Shown: piece by piece, positions 1 through 6,760 of the stretch
Numbering within the stretch: the stretch's first letter is position 1
Layout: each line of letters opens with the position of its first letter
Source: Bacteroidetes bacterium SW_11_45_7
GTDB lineage: Bacteria; Bacteroidota; Bacteroidia; Chitinophagales; SW-11-45-7
DNA length: 7,862 nucleotides
Assembly: GCA_003022985.1 (NCBI GenBank)
Contig: PXTV01000247.1
Location: 1-7,862 of the forward strand
Reading direction: 5' to 3'
Program-made: the position numbers and the translations under genes
The notes under the pieces: model-generated
Databases searched by the model: none
The model's input: the letters and a program-made list of their open reading frames with translations, nothing else
What the model was told of the DNA's origin: nothing

Positions 1-382
<382 letters not shown>

Positions 383-434
383 GATAAGGCACACATGTTT
401 ATAAATCTGTCAATAAACAACTTAAAATCTTTTT

Positions 435-1298
435 ATGAAGCGATTCGATGAGATTGATCAAGCGGCAGTAACAGGAGCCGGCACAATGGGCGCTGGCGTT
501 GCCCAGCTTTTTGCTATGGCCGGTCACCCGACTGTCTTGTACGATCTGGAACAGGAAATGCTCGATAAGGCCCTCCAAAAGGTGGACAAGAACCTGCAAG
601 GGGCTGTCGATCGCGACAAGATCTCCGAGGAAGGCAAACAACAAACCATCGATAACATTACCACCACAACAGATTTTAGCCAGTTAAAGGCAGATGTGAT
701 CCTGGAGGCAGTAGTTGAAAAGCTGGAAGTCAAACAAGAAATATTCCAAAAACTTGCCGATCAAAACGAGACCAACACAATTCTCGCCTCGAATACCTCT
801 TCCATACCAATCACCAAAATTGCCTCGTCAATACCGAATCCTGAGCGGTTTGCAGGCATGCACTTCTTCAATCCCGCTCACATTATGAAACTGGTGGAGG
901 TCATATCGGGAGCCGCAACGGGCCATCAGACAGCAGATACGTTGAAAAGCCTGGCGAAGCAGTTGAACAAATTTCCTGTTGACGCCAAGGATTCGCCTGG
1001 TTTTATTGTCAATCGCGTGGCCCGCAATTACTACGTGGAGGGGTTGAAAGTCCTGGAAGAAAATGTAGCTGATCATGCGGCTATAGACCGGCTCATGCAA
1101 GCATCCGGCTTTAGAATGGGGCCGTTTAAGCTGATGGACCTGATTGGTGTTGATACGAACTTCTCTGTGACGTCATCTATGTTTGCTTCGTTCCACTACG
1201 ACCCCAAGTTCCGTCCCAGCCGTATCCAGGAGCAAAAAGTGAATGCCGGCCATCACGGCCGTAAGTCAGGAAAGGGATTTTACGATTACGATGAGTAG
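435..1298 (+). CDS. hbd: 3-hydroxybutyryl-CoA dehydrogenase (3-hydroxyacyl-CoA dehydrogenase family)
   Basis: Predicted soluble enzyme that interconverts 3-hydroxybutyryl-CoA (or another short 3-hydroxyacyl-CoA) and acetoacetyl-CoA with NAD(H). The 287 residues match the usual 280-290 of the single-domain bacterial enzymes. The N-terminal Rossmann fold shows VTGAGTMGAG, with the GxGxxG glycines at G14, G16 and G19, and D37 at the end of the second strand, which favours NAD over NADP. The catalytic set, placed by the spacing known from the human enzyme, is complete: S122 in NTSS, H143 in MHFFNP, E155 in LVEV and N193 in SPGFIVNR. The C-terminal helical dimerisation domain follows and ends in KSGKGFYDYDE. 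The ATG at 435 has no Shine-Dalgarno sequence but sits in an AT-rich stretch, normal for Bacteroidota. Whether it serves beta-oxidation, butyrate or polyhydroxyalkanoate metabolism, or phenylacetate breakdown (paaH) cannot be told from this context. Confidence 0.92.
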   Translation: MKRFDEIDQAAVTGAGTMGAGVAQLFAMAGHPTVLYDLEQEMLDKALQKVDKNLQGAVDRDKISEEGKQQTIDNITTTTDFSQLKADVILEAVVEKLEVKQEIFQKLADQNETNTILASNTSSIPITKIASSIPNPERFAGMHFFNPAHIMKLVEVISGAATGHQTADTLKSLAKQLNKFPVDAKDSPGFIVNRVARNYYVEGLKVLEENVADHAAIDRLMQASGFRMGPFKLMDLIGVDTNFSVTSSMFASFHYDPKFRPSRIQEQKVNAGHHGRKSGKGFYDYDE

Positions 1299-1372
1299 TT
1301 GAGCAACTTCTTAGCATTTTGGCTTTCTTCTGACGGTGAAATGTCTTTTTTCCCTCGTAGCTTTATAAGGTC

Positions 1373-2404
1373 ATGCGCATTCTTTCGGCTGATACCGCCA
1401 ATTTCCTCAGCAAGCTCACGTTGCGTAAAGTCTGGAACGGGCTTAAGATCACTTCATCCTATTTCCTGACACGTTGGTTCAGCAGGCCTATTCAGTGGGG
1501 CTTTCCATTTAATGTCTCCGTTGAGCCGACCACTTCTTGCAACCTGGGTTGCCCCGAGTGCCCGAGTGGGACGCGTTCTTTTACACGACCAACGGGGCGC
1601 CTGCAGATGGAGCAATTGCAGCAATGGGTGGATGAACTGTCACCGCAGTTGATCTTTATGTATTTTTATTTCCAGGGCGAGCCCTTCCTGCATCCCCGGT
1701 TTTCACAACTCGTCAACTACGCATCGCAAAAGGGAATCTATACAGTAACCTCTACGAACGCCCATTTTTTAAACGACAAGAATTGCCGGCATGTCATTGA
1801 AGCGGGCCTGGATCGCATGATCATTTCGATAGATGGGACAACCCAGGAGACGTACGAAAGTTATCGAAAGGGTGGTAGCTTGGACCGGGTGCTTGAGGGA
1901 GCGCAAAATATGGTGAAGTGGAAAAAAGAGCTGAATGCGTCAAACCCTCACTTGATCTTTCAGTTTTTGGTTGTGGCCCCCAACGAACACCAGATTGACG
2001 AGTTGTTTCAACTCGCACGGGAAACAGGTGTTGATGACGTCAAGCTGAAAACCGCTCAGATTTACGATTACGAAAATGGCCATCCCCTCATCCCGGAGCA
2101 GGATAAGTTTTCACGCTACAAGAAAATGCCGGACGGCACATTTCAAATCAAGAATAAGCTGGCCAATCACTGCTGGAAACTTTGGCATTCGTGCGTGATT
2201 ACCTGGGATGGCAAAGTGGTGCCCTGCTGTTTTGACAAGGATGCGAAGCACCAACTGGGTGACTTAACGCAAAACAGTTTTCAGGAGATTTGGTGGAGCG
2301 AAAGCTACCACGCGTTTCGGCAAAAGCTAACGCATTCCCGCAAGGAAATCGATATCTGCCGGAATTGCACAGAAGGCACAAAAGTGTGGATCGAACCGGG
2401 GTGA
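1373..2404 (+). CDS. Radical SAM protein with SPASM-type C-terminal cluster domain, substrate unknown
   Basis: A 343-residue predicted radical SAM enzyme. The CxxxCxxC motif that holds the SAM-binding [4Fe-4S] cluster is at C56, C60 and C63 (TTSCNLGCPEC). The QGEP motif of the second strand follows in FYFQGEPFLHP, and SIDGTTQETYESYRKGG is the strand and helix typical of the family. The C-terminal part has the cysteine pattern of a SPASM domain, which carries auxiliary Fe-S clusters: C267, C274, C285, C286 and the CxxC pair C329/C332, with GKVVPCCFD and LGDLTQNSFQEIWW between them. The start is the first ATG after an in-frame TAG at 1358. TAAGG lies just before it, closer than an ideal ribosome binding site. 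SPASM proteins mature peptides, activate sulfatases or modify small molecules. No precursor-like peptide or sulfatase is nearby, so I assign no function. Confidence 0.88.
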   Translation: MRILSADTANFLSKLTLRKVWNGLKITSSYFLTRWFSRPIQWGFPFNVSVEPTTSCNLGCPECPSGTRSFTRPTGRLQMEQLQQWVDELSPQLIFMYFYFQGEPFLHPRFSQLVNYASQKGIYTVTSTNAHFLNDKNCRHVIEAGLDRMIISIDGTTQETYESYRKGGSLDRVLEGAQNMVKWKKELNASNPHLIFQFLVVAPNEHQIDELFQLARETGVDDVKLKTAQIYDYENGHPLIPEQDKFSRYKKMPDGTFQIKNKLANHCWKLWHSCVITWDGKVVPCCFDKDAKHQLGDLTQNSFQEIWWSESYHAFRQKLTHSRKEIDICRNCTEGTKVWIEPG

Positions 2405-2427
2405 GCTGTTAGCCTATAGCATAAGTT

Positions 2428-2447
2428 AATAAGCAGGTTTGCTTATT
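2428..2447. terminator. Possible weak bidirectional terminator between convergent genes
   Basis: A perfect 8-bp inverted repeat, AATAAGCA and TGCTTATT with loop GGTT, lies between the ends of the radical SAM gene and frr, which converge here. Reading +, the stem runs into a short T-rich stretch (TTATTTTCC). Reading -, the tract after it is poor. The stem is AT-rich, so termination is plausible but not strong. Confidence 0.45.
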
Positions 2448-2469
2448 TTCCAATAATTGAACGGAGTGC

Positions 2470-3042
2470 CTACATGTTCATCAACTCTTCTTCCTTGGCT
2501 TGTAAGTGACTGTCCACCTTGCCGATGTATTTGTCAGTCAGCTCCTGGACTTCATCTTCTGCCACTTTGGCTTCATCTTCTGACAGCCCTTCTTTTTGCA
2601 TGGCTTTGATCTTGTTGTTGGTTTCTTTACGGGAATTTCTGATACTTACGCGCGCATTCTCAGCTTCGGCCTTGACTTTCTTTGTGAGCTCCTTGCGCCT
2701 TTCCTCTGTGAGGGTTGGTATATTGATGCGAATGATGCTTCCATCATTGGTTGGGTTAAGCCCTATGTTGGCCATATGGATGGCTTTTTCAATCGGCTCG
2801 AGCATCGACTTTTCAAACGGCTGAATCACAATGGTTTTGGCATCGGGCGTTGTCACATTAGCAAGCTGATTGAGAGGTGTATTCATGCCGTAGTACTCAA
2901 CTAAAATGTCATCCAGCATATTCGGGTCAGCTTTGCCGGCTCGTATTTTTCTTACTTCCGCTTCCAGGTGATCGATGGACTTTTTCATGGATTTTTCCGT
3001 CTCCTGTAGCAGCTGATCAGTATCTTGGCTTTCTTGACTCAT
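2470..3042 (-). CDS. frr: Ribosome recycling factor
   Basis: Splits the post-termination ribosome together with EF-G so that subunits, mRNA and tRNA can be reused; cytoplasmic and essential in bacteria. The 190 residues agree with the usual 180-190. Family signatures run in order: RKIRAGKADPNMLDDILVEY in the first long helix, NVTTPDAKTIVIQPFEKSML and EPIEKAI in the beta-sandwich domain, GLNPTNDGSIIRINIPTLTEERR, and the third helix with ARVSIRNSRKETN. No internal break is seen. The start has an AT-rich leader without a Shine-Dalgarno sequence. In most bacteria frr follows pyrH directly, whereas here about 550 bp and a broken gene on the other strand lie between them, so frr probably has its own promoter. 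I found no good TAnnTTTG box for it. Confidence 0.97.
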   Translation of the reverse strand: MSQESQDTDQLLQETEKSMKKSIDHLEAEVRKIRAGKADPNMLDDILVEYYGMNTPLNQLANVTTPDAKTIVIQPFEKSMLEPIEKAIHMANIGLNPTNDGSIIRINIPTLTEERRKELTKKVKAEAENARVSIRNSRKETNNKIKAMQKEGLSEDEAKVAEDEVQELTDKYIGKVDSHLQAKEEELMNM

Positions 3043-3381
3043 AGCGCAGTTAATATTTTATGAATGAAGTGGATAAGTGTAGGGACTCATTGCTGAAATG
3101 ATTTGTTGAATTCCTTAATTCCGGCCTGTTATAACGTTACCAACCTCCAATGCGTACCCAAAAATAAAAAAATCAATATAGCTACATAAGCCGGTTGCCC
3201 ACTCTCAGCTAAATAATCATGCAAATATTGCCACTTACTCCAATCCCTTTGATGGTGATTGTAATAGTAAGTTCTGTTTGAAGACAATGAAAAATCGTGA
3301 CATCTATCAATTCCCACTATGACAAAGATCATTATGGATGATTGATGAATCTCTTTCTTTCAAGCAAAAGTTGAGGATATA
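3043..3381. other. AT-rich spacer upstream of frr with no convincing gene
   Basis: About 340 bp between the frr start and the DUF2892 remnant. It must hold the frr promoter and leader, but no clear Bacteroidota -33/-7 pair is visible. A 67-codon open frame on the - strand (3129-3332) ends in a hydrophobic stretch (AYVAILIFLFLG) but resembles no family I know and has no recognisable start context. Two overlapping short palindromes, GTTATAAC and TAACGTTA, lie at 3128-3139. It could be decayed sequence, but I cannot show that. Confidence 0.4.
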
Positions 3382-3577
3382 GTGAAACCAAATTTAAACC
3401 TGTAGACATTGTTATCCGATATGGCTTTGTCTCTTTATTGGGCATCGTGTTTGGCTTTACCCAAATGGGGGTATTTTTGTGTTAGCGATTATCTTGTTGA
3501 CTACAGCTGTAACCGGTTGGTGCCCTATGTTCGATCTTTTGGGCATCGATCATCAGAAACGGCAGGAGTCGGACTAA
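3382..3577 (+). pseudogene. DUF2892-like small inner-membrane protein gene, broken by two frameshifts
   Basis: Three consecutive frames encode pieces of one small membrane protein. GTG 3382 begins KPNL; from 3399 the frame continues as PVDIVIRYGFVSLLGIVFG and on through FTQMGVFL; from 3479 it continues as VLAIILLTTAVTGWCPMFDL and LGIDHQ to TAA 3575-3577. Joined, these give about 65 residues with two hydrophobic segments and the TG-[FW]-CP-x3-LLGI ending that I know from the DUF2892 (YgaP-like membrane) family. Each junction is repaired by adding one base, in the A run at 3396-3398 and in the TTTTTG run at 3474-3479. The frames end early at TAG 3403 and TAG 3483. The piece ends 16 bp from the end of pyrH, converging with it. 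Real decay and sequencing indels are both possible; DUF2892 proteins have no firmly known function. Confidence 0.72.
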
Positions 3578-3593
3578 ACTACCTTGTAAGGTC

Positions 3594-4310
3594 TCAATGG
3601 GTGTTTGATACCAGGGTTCCTGTGCCTTCTTTTCCTTTGATGACTTCCTGCAGCGTGCCTTGTTCATTCATGTTGAAGACGAGGATGGGCAGGTTGTTTT
3701 CCTGGCAAAGGGTAAAAGCCGTCAAATCCATGATGCTCAAGCCATGCTGGTAGGCTTGCTGGAAAGAGAGGGACCGAAATCGTTCGGCATCCAGGACTTT
3801 TTCAGGGTCTGCGGAGTAAACGCCATTCACGCGAGTTCCCTTGAGGATAACATCCGCTTCTACTTCGATGGCGCGGAGGGATGCTGCAGTATCGGTGGTG
3901 AAATAAGGGTTGCCTGTTCCTGCGCCAAAGATCACTACGCGCTTCTTTTCCAGGTGCCGGATAGCCCGTCTGCGGATGTACGATTCAGCTACCTCTTCCA
4001 TTTTGATAGCTGACATCAACCTGGTTTGGAGGCCTTGTTTCTCCAATGAGCTCTGCAGGGCCATGCCATTGATCATGGTGGCCAGCATCCCCATGTAATC
4101 ACCTTGCACTCGTTCAATACCGTTTTCTTCCGCCTTTAGCCCTCTGTAGATATTACCGCCCCCTATGACGATGGAAATCTGAACTCCCTGGTCCATTACG
4201 TCCTTAATATCTCCTGCATACTGAGCAATGCGGTCAGGGTCAACACCGAATTGTTTGTCGCCCATCAGGGCTTCGCCACTAAGCTTCAGAAGTACTCGCT
4301 GGTATTTCAT
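3594..4310 (-). CDS. pyrH: UMP kinase
   Basis: Hexameric cytoplasmic kinase of the amino acid kinase fold that phosphorylates UMP to UDP with ATP, an essential step of pyrimidine nucleotide synthesis. The 238 residues fit the family. Motifs are KLSGEAL with K9 in the phosphate-binding region, IGGGNIYRG at 49-57, the GDYMGMLAT segment from G70 that contributes to UMP binding, [15 protein letters not shown] at 129-143, and [13 protein letters not shown] at 157-169 for the nucleotide base. The ATG at 4310 is the natural start, since [15 protein letters not shown] matches family N-termini. AAAGG abuts the start codon, too close for a standard ribosome binding site. A terminator between tsf and pyrH, together with 228 bp of repeat-containing spacer, suggests pyrH is transcribed separately from the rplM operon. 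Confidence 0.97.
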   Translation of the reverse strand: MKYQRVLLKLSGEALMGDKQFGVDPDRIAQYAGDIKDVMDQGVQISIVIGGGNIYRGLKAEENGIERVQGDYMGMLATMINGMALQSSLEKQGLQTRLMSAIKMEEVAESYIRRRAIRHLEKKRVVIFGAGTGNPYFTTDTAASLRAIEVEADVILKGTRVNGVYSADPEKVLDAERFRSLSFQQAYQHGLSIMDLTAFTLCQENNLPILVFNMNEQGTLQEVIKGKEGTGTLVSNTH

Positions 4311-4327
4311 CCTTTGGTTTCTGTATC

Positions 4328-4475
4328 AGCCACAAAGACACGAAGACACGAAGTTATTTTTTAATAAAAAAAGGATACAACTTCATTGACATATATCTAC
4401 TGATTCAATAAGGACGAATAATACTCAATTTCCTTATGCCTTTGTGTTTCCCGATGATTTCCATCGGGAGTGGCT
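4328..4475. repeat. Intergenic repeat element bounded by an inverted repeat, with tandem 8-mers
   Basis: The 148-bp stretch is bounded by AGCCAC (4328-4333) and GTGGCT (4470-4475). The left arm has three imperfect 8-bp units, CACAAAGA, CACGAAGA and CACGAAG, at 4331-4353. The right side contains CCTTTGTGTTTC (4439-4450), roughly the reverse complement of the left units. The centre is AT-rich with no open frame. From memory, strings of CACAAAGACAC type recur in intergenic regions of Bacteroidota and related genomes, so this is probably one copy of a dispersed non-coding repeat, but copy number cannot be seen here. It ends 17 bp before the pyrH start codon, so the pyrH transcript or promoter must run through it or start within it. 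Confidence 0.6.
4450..4468. repeat. Perfect hairpin CCCGATG-ATTTC-CATCGGG inside the repeat
   Basis: A 7-bp GC-rich perfect stem with a 5-nt loop interrupts the right arm of the surrounding repeat, between TTTGTGTTT and GTGGCT. No T tract follows on either side, so it does not look like an intrinsic terminator. It may be a small palindromic insertion or a structured part of the element. Confidence 0.55.
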
Positions 4476-4494
4476 ATCATCTCAATTTAGACAT

Positions 4495-4529
4495 AAAAAA
4501 AGAGAGAATTTTTTCAAACCCTCTCTTTT
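4495..4529 (-). terminator. Strong intrinsic terminator after tsf
   Basis: Read on the - strand, AAAAGAGAGGGTTT pairs over 14 bp (two G-T wobbles) with AAATTCTCTCTTTT around a GAAA tetraloop, a stable GNRA-type loop. The right arm and the bases after it form a run of seven T. It begins 9 nt beyond the tsf stop codon. This is the clearest terminator in the window and marks the end of the rplM-rpsI-rpsB-tsf transcript. Confidence 0.88.
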
Positions 4530-4538
4530 CGATTTCCT

Positions 4539-5372
4539 TTATTGACCGATGGCGACCCGCTTAAAGTTTTTGACTTCCAATTCCGGGTCGATTTCTTGTA
4601 ACGCTTCCCTTACTGTTTTTTGAGAATCTTTCACAAATTGCTGGTTCAGCAAAGTGCTTTCCTCGTAGAATTTTCGCAGCTTCCCTTCAGCAATTTGATC
4701 CACAACCTTTTCCGGCTTGCCTTCATTGATGGCTTGTTCGCGTGCCAGACTGCGCTCTTTTTCGATTGTCTCCTGCGGCACACCATCCTTGTCAAGAGCA
4801 ATGGGGGTCATAGCAGCAATTTGCATGGCTAAATCCTTGCCGATTTGCTCGATTTGTTCATCGGCCGGCTTGTTCAATTCCACAAGTACGCCAATTTTAT
4901 AGCCAGCGTGGTTATAAGCGATAACGGTTTCGGCTTCAGAGGTTTCGTAACGTGCCAGTTGAATATTTTCATTGATCACACCAACTTGCTCGTTAACTTT
5001 TTCCTCTACGGTTACTCCGTTATGCTGAAGCCCTAATAGTTCTTCTCTTGACGAGGGAAATTCAGTAACAGCTAAATCAGCGATCGATTTAGCAAAAGAA
5101 ATGAAGCTATCGTTTTTGGCTACAAAATCGGTTTCGGAGCTCAGATAGATAATTGCCCCCCGTTTTTTGTCTTTGCTTGTTTCTGCAATAGCCACTCCCT
5201 CAACCGCTTCTTTATCCGATCGTTTTTGGGAAACTTTTTGGCCTTTCTTTCTCAGATAGTCGATGGCAGCATCCATATCGCCATCGGACTCGGTTAGCGC
5301 GTTTTTGCAGTCCATCAAACCGGCACCTGTCTTTTGCCGGAGTTCATTGACTTCTTTAGCTGTAATGCTCAT
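4539..5372 (-). CDS. tsf: Translation elongation factor Ts
   Basis: Guanine nucleotide exchange factor that releases GDP from EF-Tu so that it can be reloaded with GTP during elongation; cytoplasmic. The 277 residues are normal for Bacteroidota. The N-terminal UBA-like domain (about 1-55) carries VNELRQKTGAGLMDCKNAL, and the core has SETDFVAKN with D82 and F83, equivalent to the residues that insert into EF-Tu next to the magnesium site in the E. coli complex. The second core repeat is recognisable around HAGYKIGVLVELN, and the ending KNFKRVAIGQ is also family-like. The ATG at 5372 is 8 nt after the rpsB stop codon with no good Shine-Dalgarno sequence, so translation is likely coupled to rpsB. 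tsf is the last gene before the terminator. Confidence 0.97.
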   Translation of the reverse strand: MSITAKEVNELRQKTGAGLMDCKNALTESDGDMDAAIDYLRKKGQKVSQKRSDKEAVEGVAIAETSKDKKRGAIIYLSSETDFVAKNDSFISFAKSIADLAVTEFPSSREELLGLQHNGVTVEEKVNEQVGVINENIQLARYETSEAETVIAYNHAGYKIGVLVELNKPADEQIEQIGKDLAMQIAAMTPIALDKDGVPQETIEKERSLAREQAINEGKPEKVVDQIAEGKLRKFYEESTLLNQQFVKDSQKTVREALQEIDPELEVKNFKRVAIGQ

Positions 5373-5380
5373 CGTTTGCT

Positions 5381-6349
5381 CTACTTATTTTCTTCAGTTT
5401 GATTGTCTGATGACTGATCACTTTCAGAGGTGGTTTGACTTTCTTCTTCTGCTTCCTTGGTAACGCCACTCTGAGGCTCCTCAGCTTGTTGTTTTTGTTG
5501 AGCGGTTTCTTCTCCGGTACTGCCCTCTTCCTTGCTCTTCTCCGATGTGCTCTTGCCGGCTGACGAAGATGTCACTTTCTTGGTACGCCTGCGCTTACCG
5601 GTTCCTTTTTTGGAGCCTTTTTCACCTGATTCTTTGGGCTCTTTCTCTTTCCCTTCGGCTGAAGCTTCCTTTTCTTCAGCTTTCGCTTCCTGTTGTTCGC
5701 TGTTCTGCTCTTGTTCGCCTTCTTTCTCCTTATCTTTTTCTTTCTTCTCCTGTTCCTGTTTGCGTTCCTCAAGCCCTTCCTGAATTGCCTCAGTAAGGTA
5801 ATTCACAACAATCTCGATCGATTTTGTGGAATCATCGTTACTCGGGACGGGAAAATCGACTTTGGAAGGGTCGGAATTGGTATCCACCATAGCAAAGGTG
5901 GTAATGTTGAGCTTGTTCGCTTCTGCTAATGCTATATCTTCATGATTGGTGTCTACAATCAAAACAGCTGAAGGCAGACGGTTCAATTGACTTATACCGC
6001 CCAGCACGCGCTCCAGCTTTTGCCGTTCACGCTCCATTGACAAGCGCTCCTTCTTGGTGACATTTTGCAGCGTGCCATCGTTCAGCATCCTGTCGATGCT
6101 CTGCATCTTTTTGATTGACTTGCGGATAGTGGCGAAGTTAGTCATCATGCCCCCGAGCCAGCGATCCGTCACATACGGCATGTTGACGCTTCTGGCAGCT
6201 TCACTGGCTAATTCCTGTGCTTGTTTTTTGGTTGCCACATAAAGGATTTTCCTGCCGGACCTGGCAATGGATTTCAATGCTGAAGCCGCCTCGCTCAGCA
6301 TTTCGTTGGTCTTGTAGAGATCGATGACGTGGATCCCTTTCCGCTCCCG
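5381..6349 (-). CDS. rpsB: 30S ribosomal protein S2 (uS2), N-terminus missing, long charged C-terminal tail
   Basis: uS2 joins the 30S subunit late and is needed for uS1 binding and initiation. Homology starts at codon 6349 with RERKGIHVIDLYKTNEML, corresponding to about residue 33 of a normal S2; an in-frame TAA at 6350-6352 lies directly before it. The usual N-terminal part (LLEAGVHFGH and WNPKM) is absent, and only 13 nt separate that TAA from the rpsI stop codon. The first ATG is at 6301, inside the conserved region, and starting there would drop about 50 residues. The remaining core is intact: GRKILYVATKKQAQ, PYVTDRWLGGMMTNF, LPSAVLIVDT, FAMVDTNSDP and VPSNDDSTKSIE. After about 5770 comes a tail of about 130 residues rich in E, K, Q and S, with a basic island KKGTGKRRRTKK at 5576-5611. 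Deletion, assembly error or a second gene copy are all open. Confidence 0.9.
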   Translation of the reverse strand, partial: RERKGIHVIDLYKTNEMLSEAASALKSIARSGRKILYVATKKQAQELASEAARSVNMPYVTDRWLGGMMTNFATIRKSIKKMQSIDRMLNDGTLQNVTKKERLSMERERQKLERVLGGISQLNRLPSAVLIVDTNHEDIALAEANKLNITTFAMVDTNSDPSKVDFPVPSNDDSTKSIEIVVNYLTEAIQEGLEERKQEQEKKEKDKEKEGEQEQNSEQQEAKAEEKEASAEGKEKEPKESGEKGSKKGTGKRRRTKKVTSSSAGKSTSEKSKEEGSTGEETAQQKQQAEEPQSGVTKEAEEESQTTSESDQSSDNQTEENK

Positions 6350-6365
6350 TTAACGTATTGACAAT

Positions 6366-6752
6366 TTAGCGCTTACTGAATTGATCGCTCTTACGGGCCT
6401 TCTGCTTGCCGTATTTTTTGCGTTCTACCACGCGCGGGTCGCGTGTAACCAGTTGATGCTCCTTGAGCTTTGGCTTCAACTCGGGGTCCATTTGAGCAAA
6501 TGCCCTTGATATACCCAGACGAATAGCTTCGGCTTGTCCTTTCTTACCACCTCCATCAACATTGACTTTGACGTCAAATTGGTCAGTGTATTCCAGGACT
6601 TTAGCCGGCAACTCGAGGTTGCGCTGCATGTGAAGGGCGGTGAAATATTCTTTGTAATCCTTGCCGTTAACAGTAATACTGCCGGAGCCCTTTTTCATAT
6701 AAACACGAGCCACGGATTCCTTTCTGCGACCTGTTCCTTGAAAATAATCCAT
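6366..6752 (-). CDS. rpsI: 30S ribosomal protein S9 (uS9)
   Basis: Small-subunit head protein whose C-terminal tail reaches the P site and touches the tRNA anticodon loop. The 128 residues match the bacterial family: GTGRRKESVARVYMKKGSG at the N-terminus, VNVDGGGKKGQAEAIRLGIS in the middle, and TRDPRVVERKKYGKQKARK leading to the invariant ending FSKR. The ATG at 6752 lies 8 nt after the rplM stop codon, the usual tight rplM-rpsI pair. The stop codon TAA (6366-6368) is followed almost at once by the truncated rpsB coding region, where normally an intergenic gap and the rpsB start would be found. The gene itself is complete. Confidence 0.97.
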   Translation of the reverse strand: MDYFQGTGRRKESVARVYMKKGSGSITVNGKDYKEYFTALHMQRNLELPAKVLEYTDQFDVKVNVDGGGKKGQAEAIRLGISRAFAQMDPELKPKLKEHQLVTRDPRVVERKKYGKQKARKSDQFSKR

Positions 6753-6760
6753 AAGTTAGA

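Noticed and set aside
1319..1365. TTG and TAGCTTTA as a promoter for the radical SAM gene
   Set aside because: The -7 box misses the final G, the spacing is about 36 nt rather than about 20, and the box almost touches the start codon.
1373..2404. Ribosomally made, modified peptide cluster around the radical SAM gene
   Set aside because: No short precursor-like gene, transporter or peptidase is adjacent; the flanking genes are hbd and frr.
3129..3332. 67-codon open frame on the - strand upstream of frr with a hydrophobic C-terminal part
   Set aside because: No recognisable family, no promoter or start context, AT-rich spacer; short frames of this size arise by chance. Kept only as a note in the spacer entry.
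3581..3592. ACCTTGTAAGGT inverted repeat between the DUF2892 remnant and pyrH as a terminator
   Set aside because: Only 5 bp with a 2-nt loop and no T tract; too small to act as an intrinsic terminator.
3409..3753. 114-codon open frame on the + strand crossing the DUF2892 remnant and the end of pyrH
   Set aside because: The protein resembles nothing, overlaps pyrH in antisense, and the same DNA read in two other frames gives the DUF2892-like sequence.
5532..5796. Overlapping + strand open frames rich in Ser, Phe, Leu and Cys
   Set aside because: They are the antisense of the GAA/AAG/CAG-rich rpsB tail; low-complexity purine-rich coding DNA leaves the opposite strand open by composition.
5381..6301. 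ATG 6301 as the genuine rpsB start
   Set aside because: Conserved S2 sequence (RERKGIHVIDLYKTNE) continues in frame to the left of this ATG up to 6349, so the ATG is an internal Met codon unless the protein is truly shortened.
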